NCBI GenBank assembly: GCA_003142355.1
Contig: PLMF01000068.1
Location: forward strand, 2,426-12,506
Direction of reading: 5' to 3'
Source: Bryobacterales bacterium
GTDB lineage: Bacteria > Acidobacteriota > Terriglobia > Bryobacterales > Bryobacteraceae
DNA: 10,081 nucleotides
Positions within the stretch are counted from its first letter, which is position 1, and each line of letters starts with the position of its first letter. Made by a program: the position numbers and the translations under genes. Positions 6,315-10,081 of the stretch are shown here, piece after piece. The notes under the pieces are model-generated. The model ran no database searches, had not been told where the DNA came from, and worked only from the letters and a program-made list of their open reading frames with translations.

Positions 6315-6902
6315 ATGACGCCGAAACCCGCCCTGCCGAAGCGCCTCCCGTCGATCCAGGTGAAAGCCGGCAGTCGCTGGATGCGAATTCACGCGCAAGG
6401 CAGGAATGCGCTTTGGTTCGGCCCTGGCTCCGGCCGCCCGCCGATTCATCGCTTCGACGATCCCGAGGGGCGATTCCGCGTATGCTATTTCGGGACCACT
6501 CTCGAGGTGTGCTTTGCCGAGACGTTTCTCCGCAATCCGCCGGTAAGAATTCTGGCGCTCGACGATCTCGCCGGGCGCTCCATCGCGACTGTGGAAGTGC
6601 GCCGCGATCTGCGACTGGTGCCGGTTCACGGTCCGAGTCTCGCCCGGTTGGGGGTGACGGCCGAACTGGCGAGCGGCATCGACTACAGGGCCTCGCGATT
6701 TTGGTCGCGTGCCCTGTGGGAGCACAGTGACGAGCCGGACGGAATCCTCTATCGATCTCGCCACGACGATTCGGCGCTCTCGGTGGCCGTGTACGACCGT
6801 GCGAAAGATGGCTTGGTTATCGTTGGGGATCGTTCCCTGTCTGAAGATGCTCAGCAGTTAGCGGGACTTCTGAGAAGATATGGTCTGGGGCTGACCAAGT
6901 AA
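6315..6902 (+). CDS. RES-domain toxin 1 (NAD-targeting)
   Basis: RES toxins consume NAD+ (hydrolysis or phosphorolysis in studied cases such as Pseudomonas Res and mycobacterial MbcT) or, in ParT, ADP-ribosylate a target; they are ADP-ribosyltransferase-fold proteins. The 195-residue product shows the named residues in order: Arg24 in SRWMRIH, Glu69 in CFAET, and Ser148 in LYRSRHD. It also has RFRVCYFGTTLEVCFAE (53-69), the usual strand-helix around the glutamate, and DLAGRSIATVEV (84-95). The sequence GILYRSRHDDSALSVAVY matches the long RES subtype. Start at 6315 was chosen from the AAGG site; the ATG at 6255 would give a 60-base overlap and an arginine-rich extension not expected in the family. 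Its gene ends 20 bases before the end of a second, convergent RES toxin gene. Confidence 0.9.
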   Translation: MTPKPALPKRLPSIQVKAGSRWMRIHAQGRNALWFGPGSGRPPIHRFDDPEGRFRVCYFGTTLEVCFAETFLRNPPVRILALDDLAGRSIATVEVRRDLRLVPVHGPSLARLGVTAELASGIDYRASRFWSRALWEHSDEPDGILYRSRHDDSALSVAVYDRAKDGLVIVGDRSLSEDAQQLAGLLRRYGLGLTK

Positions 6903-6922
6903 CGGGAATTCTGGGAATCAGG

Positions 6923-7399
6923 TTATGGCCATCTCCAAAGCCGTCGATCCCAGTACGCTGGCACGGGCTGGCTGGCACTGATGCGGTGGAAGTCGGGATG
7001 TTCCTGGTTGATCAGGACATTCCGCTCCACATGTGTCACCACGGAAGGCACCAGGAGCACCGGGGTGCGGCGTTCGTCATACCATCGGTCGCCGAACGAT
7101 CGAGCTGTTTCAAACGAGGGTGAATTCCACCGCGGCAGATCGGCTGGCGTGATTTCTTCGTTGGACAAGCCGGCCGGAATCTCGATCTCGACATAACCCT
7201 GGCTTTGCGGGATGCTGCCGGAGGCGTGGACCAGAATCTCCAATAAGGCGCCCGCATACGTTTCGGCGGCATAGATTACGCGCCGGCCGGGAGAATTCCA
7301 GCGGGCGCCGTGGAGCATGGCCCCACTCCCATCGAAGATGGGATGCCGCATATCGGCGATGCGGAACGCTCGCAGCAGGCCGCTACGCCGGAAGGCCAT
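6923..7399 (-). CDS. RES-domain toxin 2 (short subtype)
   Basis: This is a second RES toxin, predicted to deplete NAD+ or modify a target with it, neutralised by the antitoxin encoded just upstream on the minus strand. From the ATG at 7399 it has 158 residues, typical of the short RES subtype. Visible motifs are LRAFRIAD with Arg13, GARWNSPGRRVIYAAET (31-47), ALLEILVH with Glu54, VLLVPSVV with Ser119, and NVLINQEHPDF (127-137), followed by a WDRRLW end. It shares the fold signature but little linear sequence with toxin 1. The start overlaps the antitoxin stop by 17 bases, so translation is probably coupled; no separate ribosome-binding site is evident. A longer frame from 7480 adds an Arg-rich stretch that only reads the antitoxin gene out of frame and was rejected. 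Confidence 0.92.
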   Translation of the reverse strand: MAFRRSGLLRAFRIADMRHPIFDGSGAMLHGARWNSPGRRVIYAAETYAGALLEILVHASGSIPQSQGYVEIEIPAGLSNEEITPADLPRWNSPSFETARSFGDRWYDERRTPVLLVPSVVTHVERNVLINQEHPDFHRISASQPVPAYWDRRLWRWP

Positions 7400-7814
7400 A
7401 GACAATGCGGGCCATGACCTCCTCCGCCTGCCGCGCACCCAATTCGGTGAGCGCGGCATCGAGGGGTGTTTTGCCCCCAATCTCCGGATGAGGGGTCGTC
7501 AGAAAGCGCCGCGCCTGTTCGCGATCCTGCCAGACGTCTTCGGCCGTGGCAACCACCCGCGCCAGGCGCTCGGTCCGTTCACTTTCCGCGGGCGTCAGAC
7601 GGTCGCGCCGCCGTTTATACGTAGCCTCCGGAACGATCCGGTGCATCATGGCGCGCTGGCCGGCGGCGTCCGGGAAGACGCGCCGCGCCACGTTGCGAAG
7701 GGTGGCCTTGGGCAGGCCGCGCTCGACGGCGTCATTCAGTTCCAGGATGGACGTGACGGGCCTGCCCAAAACGTGGCGACCTCCGAGGACTTCTCCAATA
7801 TGACGTGGCTCCAT
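7383..7814 (-). CDS. ParS/Xre-type DUF2384 antitoxin of RES module 2
   Basis: The 143-residue protein follows the standard Xre/MbcA/ParS antitoxin pattern end to end. VLGGRHVLGRPVTS (9-22) leads into a four-helix Xre-like part containing GLPKATL (33-39), RIVPEATYKRR (59-69) and the LTPAESERTERLARVVATAE-type helix (73-92). The toxin-binding domain contains DREQARRFLTTP (97-108), GGKTPLDAAL (113-122) and a final helix ending in RIVYGLPA. The C-terminal tail of such proteins plugs the toxin active site. Its gene overlaps the RES toxin 2 start by 17 bases. No ribosome-binding site is visible before the ATG, and a TATGAT -10-like hexamer lies only eight bases upstream, so a leaderless mRNA is possible. 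An inverted repeat overlaps that promoter. Confidence 0.92.
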   Translation of the reverse strand: MEPRHIGEVLGGRHVLGRPVTSILELNDAVERGLPKATLRNVARRVFPDAAGQRAMMHRIVPEATYKRRRDRLTPAESERTERLARVVATAEDVWQDREQARRFLTTPHPEIGGKTPLDAALTELGARQAEEVMARIVYGLPA

Positions 7815-7817
7815 TCG

Positions 7818-7853
7818 GTATCATCATACACTATGAAACGGATCAGATGATAC
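7818..7853 (-). promoter_or_regulatory. Promoter/operator of RES module 2
   Basis: GTATCATC at 7818-7825 and GATGATAC at 7846-7853 are perfect 8-base inverted arms 20 bases apart. The left arm overlaps a -10-like TATGAT on the minus strand (plus bases 7823-7828), whose expected transcription start lies close to the antitoxin ATG at 7814. A second small symmetry, GTAT-CATC-ATAC, spans 7818-7829. No good -35 is seen. This arrangement fits binding of an antitoxin dimer over its own promoter. Confidence 0.55.
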
Positions 7854-7863
7854 TAGAGCCGTT

Positions 7864-7953
7864 TGTGGGGCAGGTTGGTAACCTGCGGGCCGATTGGAAA
7901 TCGGCCCGCGCGGCGATTGCCAATCGCCGCGCCGGATGCCATCCGGCCCCACA
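7864..7953. repeat. 90-base multi-hairpin element (four adjacent hairpins in an outer stem)
   Basis: An outer stem TGTGGGG (7864-7870) pairs with CCCCACA (7947-7953). Inside it are four perfect hairpins laid end to end, each with a three-base loop. Hairpin 1 is GCAGGTT/AACCTGC (7870-7886, loop GGT). Hairpin 2 is GGGCCGATT/AATCGGCCC (7887-7907, loop GGA). Hairpin 3 is an 11-base stem GCGCGGCGATT/AATCGCCGCGC (7908-7932, loop GCC). Hairpin 4 is GCCGGAT/ATCCGGC (7931-7947, loop GCC), sharing end bases with its neighbours. Practically no base is unpaired. No T-tract follows on either strand, so it is not a standard intrinsic terminator. Candidates are a REP-like dispersed repeat mobilised by a transposase in trans, a structured RNA at the 3' end of the permease transcript, or a DNA cruciform. 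It lies between the permease gene and RES module 2. Confidence 0.85.
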
Positions 7954-7958
7954 TGAAT

Positions 7959-8057
7959 CTACTCCGGCAACGGCCGGTCCTTGATCTCCGGCGCAAATGG
8001 CAGAGCCGCCAAGCCAACCAGGAATAGCAGGCACATGGCGGCGCCTGCATAACGCAT
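7959..8057 (-). pseudogene. Likely C-terminal remnant of an MFS transporter
   Basis: From the ATG at 8057 a 32-codon frame encodes one hydrophobic helix (AAMCLLFLVGLAALPFAP) followed by EIKDRPLPE and TAG at 7959-7961. Many major-facilitator sugar-type transporters end in just this way, with a last membrane helix followed by APETKGKPLPE or similar. The frame stays open a little upstream (GELAP precedes the ATG) but then runs into the end of the permease gene. There is no ribosome-binding site. The simplest reading is that the rest of a transporter gene was lost by rearrangement next to the permease gene. A genuine 32-residue membrane microprotein is the alternative. Confidence 0.45.
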
Positions 8058-8080
8058 GGGCGCTAGTTCGCCGGCCAGCG

Positions 8081-10081
8081 CTACTCCGCGCGCAAAGCAG
8101 CCATGGGGTCGGCGTGCGCGGCGCGGCGGGCGGGGAGTGCGGCGGCGGCCAGCGCCACCAGGGTCACCAACACCACGGTGCCCGCCAGCATCCAGAGATT
8201 CCAGGGATTCACGCCGTAGAGCAGGCCGCGCAGGAGATGCTGGCTAGCCAGCGCCAGCCCGCAGCCCAGCGCCACTCCGGCCAGCGCCAGCCGCAAGGCT
8301 TCGCGAATCACCTGCCTGGCGAGCAGCGCGGGAGTGGCGCCCATGGCCACGCGCACTCCGAATTCGCGCATGCGGCGGCCTACGGCGTAGAGCGTCACGC
8401 CAAACAGGCCCGCCGCGGCCAGCACGATGCACAATAGCGCCATGCCGCTGCAGACGTCCGCGGCCAGTTCCTCTTCGCTGCGCTGGGCGCGCAGGTGTTG
8501 CGACAGGGTGAAGAAGTCATGCGCCAGGAAGGCCGCATCGGCTTGGCGGATACGCTCCCGGGCCGGCGCCGTGATGCGCCCTGGGTCGCGAGTGGTTTCG
8601 AGGAAATAGGTGACCCCGCGGTACGGCCGTTGCGCGAACGGAAAATAGACAAATGGCTCGATGGCTTCTTTGAGGTTTACGGAAGGGCCGTCTTCGACGA
8701 TGCCGACAATCTGCCGGTCCTTCCCTCCAAGCCGCACCCAGGCTCCCAATGGCTCCTGGGTTGGGAGGAACTTGCGGACGAAGGCCTCGCTCACCATGGC
8801 CACCAAGGTGGAATCCGGGCCATCGCCTTCGGAAAACGTGCGGCCCCTGAGAACGCGCGCTCCGGTGGTTGCGAAATAGCTCGGGCTTACCTGGTTGAAG
8901 CGGAAGGTGAGCTGGGGCTGGCCGGGGCGTTCAAAAGCGACCCGCTGGCCACCCTCCGAACCCGCCAGCATCACTCTGCGGCAGTAAGCCACCCGCACCA
9001 CGCCGGGAAGCGTGCTCAACTCGCCGGCCAGGCGGTCGGAACGGGTGGCCAGCGGGCCGCTGGTGGTCCAGAAGCCGGCCACGATCAGCAGCTTGCGGTC
9101 CGGGTCCATGGCGGGGCGAACCGCGGCCACGTTTTCGAGACTGCGCCACAACAGCCCGGCCGAATCGGCCACCGCGGTGATGAGGGCCATCTGCACCACC
9201 ACCAGCGCGGCCAGCCAGCGGTTGGCCGATGGCGAGGTGACCGCCTGCAATGCGGGCATGACCCCGACCTTCCACACGTCGCGCAGCGGAATGAGGGCAC
9301 CGACGGCCGCCACCAGCAACATGGCGCCCGCGCTGAAGGCGAACACGCGCGCGTCCAAACGAATGTAATACTCGCGGTACCGCTGCCCGGCGTAGAGCAC
9401 CGCGGGAGCGAAATCGATGAGCCAACCCGCGAGGAGCAATCCCAGGGCGGTGCCGGCTCCCGCCAGGAGCAGGCTTTCGGAGAGGTGCTGGCGCAGCAGG
9501 GCCGCGCGCCCCGCGCCTAGCGCCAGACGGACGCCCGTCTCGCGCCTGCGCGCCTGGTTCTCAATCAACCGCAGGCCGGCGAAATTGGCCGCGGCAATGG
9601 CCAGAACCAGCAGCACGATCCACGGGAACACGTCGCCGGGTGTGGTTTCGGGCTTGACTTCCGGCCGGGTGAACGAGAAAACGGCGGCCGTGCGCCCGGG
9701 CTCGTGGGCGAGCCCCGCGGCTTCGCGCCGCCGCAGTACCTGGTCTATATCGCGGCGCGCGGTTTCGAGCGTTACGCCCGGTTTCATGCGGATCAGGGGC
9801 TCGAACTGCGTATCCTTGGGATCCGCCGGTGAGCTCATGTCTAAGGAGCCAAACATGGTCTGGTGGGGCACGAACAGGTCGACGGCAACCCCGCGCATCG
9901 TTCCCGAGAAGCCCGGCGGCAGGACTCCGATGACCGTCAGCGCCGCCCTGCGTACCGACACGGTGCGGCCGCAAATTGCGGGGTCGCCGCCGAACGCGGT
10001 TTTCCAATAGCGGTCGGTGAGGACCAGTTGGCCGTCGGCGCCGGAGCCGGCATGGAACACCCGCCCCATGGCCGCCTGCAC
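8081..10081 (-). CDS. Acidobacterial duplicated orphan permease (ADOP), MacB/FtsX type, 5' end outside window
   Basis: The visible 666 residues continue past the right edge without a start. Order of parts: the end of a first MacB-type periplasmic core domain (1-150, with FSFTRPEVKPETT at its end); a first FtsX domain with membrane helices near 153-171, 207-225 and 247-265, containing RRRETGVRLALGAGR (178-192) and LSESLLLA (200-207); a linker helix near 288-308; a second periplasmic domain (about 330-530, with FNQVSPSYFATTGARVLRGR); and a second FtsX domain (545-664) with REFGVRVAMGAT (572-583), LLYGVNPW and the typical end ALPARRAAHADPMAALRAE. MacB-like permeases move substrates or transmit force with an ATPase partner, but none is encoded in the window, as expected for this orphan family. 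Substrate is unknown. Stop TAG is at 8081-8083. Confidence 0.93.
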   Translation of the reverse strand: MQAAMGRVFHAGSGADGQLVLTDRYWKTAFGGDPAICGRTVSVRRAALTVIGVLPPGFSGTMRGVAVDLFVPHQTMFGSLDMSSPADPKDTQFEPLIRMKPGVTLETARRDIDQVLRRREAAGLAHEPGRTAAVFSFTRPEVKPETTPGDVFPWIVLLVLAIAAANFAGLRLIENQARRRETGVRLALGAGRAALLRQHLSESLLLAGAGTALGLLLAGWLIDFAPAVLYAGQRYREYYIRLDARVFAFSAGAMLLVAAVGALIPLRDVWKVGVMPALQAVTSPSANRWLAALVVVQMALITAVADSAGLLWRSLENVAAVRPAMDPDRKLLIVAGFWTTSGPLATRSDRLAGELSTLPGVVRVAYCRRVMLAGSEGGQRVAFERPGQPQLTFRFNQVSPSYFATTGARVLRGRTFSEGDGPDSTLVAMVSEAFVRKFLPTQEPLGAWVRLGGKDRQIVGIVEDGPSVNLKEAIEPFVYFPFAQRPYRGVTYFLETTRDPGRITAPARERIRQADAAFLAHDFFTLSQHLRAQRSEEELAADVCSGMALLCIVLAAAGLFGVTLYAVGRRMREFGVRVAMGATPALLARQVIREALRLALAGVALGCGLALASQHLLRGLLYGVNPWNLWMLAGTVVLVTLVALAAAALPARRAAHADPMAALRAE

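Noticed and set aside
6903..6922. Terminator between the two RES toxin genes
   Set aside because: The 20 bases contain GGGAATTC-type symmetry but no stable stem with a T-run on either side.
7400..7480. Longer N-terminus of RES toxin 2
   Set aside because: The added residues are Arg-rich, read the antitoxin gene in another frame, and are absent from the expected RES start.
7864..7953. tRNA-like cloverleaf
   Set aside because: The outer stem with several inner hairpins recalls a cloverleaf, but all loops are three bases, there is no anticodon loop or T-loop consensus, and no acceptor end.
7864..7953. CRISPR array
   Set aside because: The inverted repeats are of different sequence and directly abut one another; there are no identical direct repeats with spacers and no cas genes.
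7864..7953. Rho-independent terminator
   Set aside because: Strong stems are present, but no T-run follows on either strand (A-rich AAACGG after the element on the minus strand, TGAATC on the plus strand).
7843..8050. Minus-strand frames of 63 and 65 codons across the hairpin element
   Set aside because: They read straight through the palindromic repeat and have no ribosome-binding site or domain; only the short frame ending at 7959 resembles a known protein end.
8495..9520. Plus-strand open frame of 341 codons opposite the permease
   Set aside because: Low-complexity Gly/Arg/His-rich translation antisense to a well-supported permease gene.

Overview
The window looks like a piece of a high-GC acidobacterial chromosome, most likely from the Solibacter/Bryobacter side of the phylum. 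The strongest pointer is the partial gene at the right edge. It encodes a long permease with two MacB-type periplasmic domains and two FtsX domains and no ATPase, which is the architecture named 'Acidobacterial duplicated orphan permease'. No ribosomal or other marker gene is present, so the lineage is an inference.

Layout from left to right. (1) Positions 1-480 hold the possible tail of an upstream gene and an unrecognised 144-residue protein. (2) Positions 526-1103 hold a complete YefM-YoeB toxin-antitoxin module with its own operator, a near-perfect palindrome built on the TGTACA core known from yefM-yoeB operators. (3) Positions 1097-5512, minus strand, hold a four-gene cluster with operon-like spacing: an M20-type metallopeptidase, a DMT/EamA-family transporter (joined by a GTGA stop-start overlap), an HtrA/Deg serine protease, and a secreted peptidoglycan-binding-domain protein. 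The first two handle small peptides or solutes; the last two act in the envelope. The last gene overlaps the 3' end of yoeB by 7 bases, tail to tail.

(4) Positions 5669-7814 hold two separate RES-Xre (NAD-targeting) toxin-antitoxin modules facing each other. The plus-strand pair is an antitoxin of 212 residues and a RES toxin of 195. The minus-strand pair is an antitoxin of 143 residues and a RES toxin of 158. The two toxin genes end 20 bases apart. The two pairs are so different in sequence and size that a recent duplication is unlikely. (5) Positions 7864-7953 hold a compact 90-base element in which essentially every base lies in a perfect stem or a 3-base loop: four consecutive hairpins enclosed by an outer stem. 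(6) Positions 7959-8057 hold what reads as the last 32 codons of a major-facilitator transporter with no body, squeezed between the hairpin element and the permease gene. (7) The permease gene runs from 8081 off the right edge.

The window thus carries a housekeeping envelope/peptidase operon flanked by three toxin-antitoxin modules, plus a scar-like zone (7815-8080) containing a structured repeat and a gene fragment. The items most worth following are the 90-base multi-hairpin element, the head-on pair of RES modules, and the TGTACA operator. I do not see a clearly new multi-gene system here. All functions are read from sequence motifs; no searches were run.
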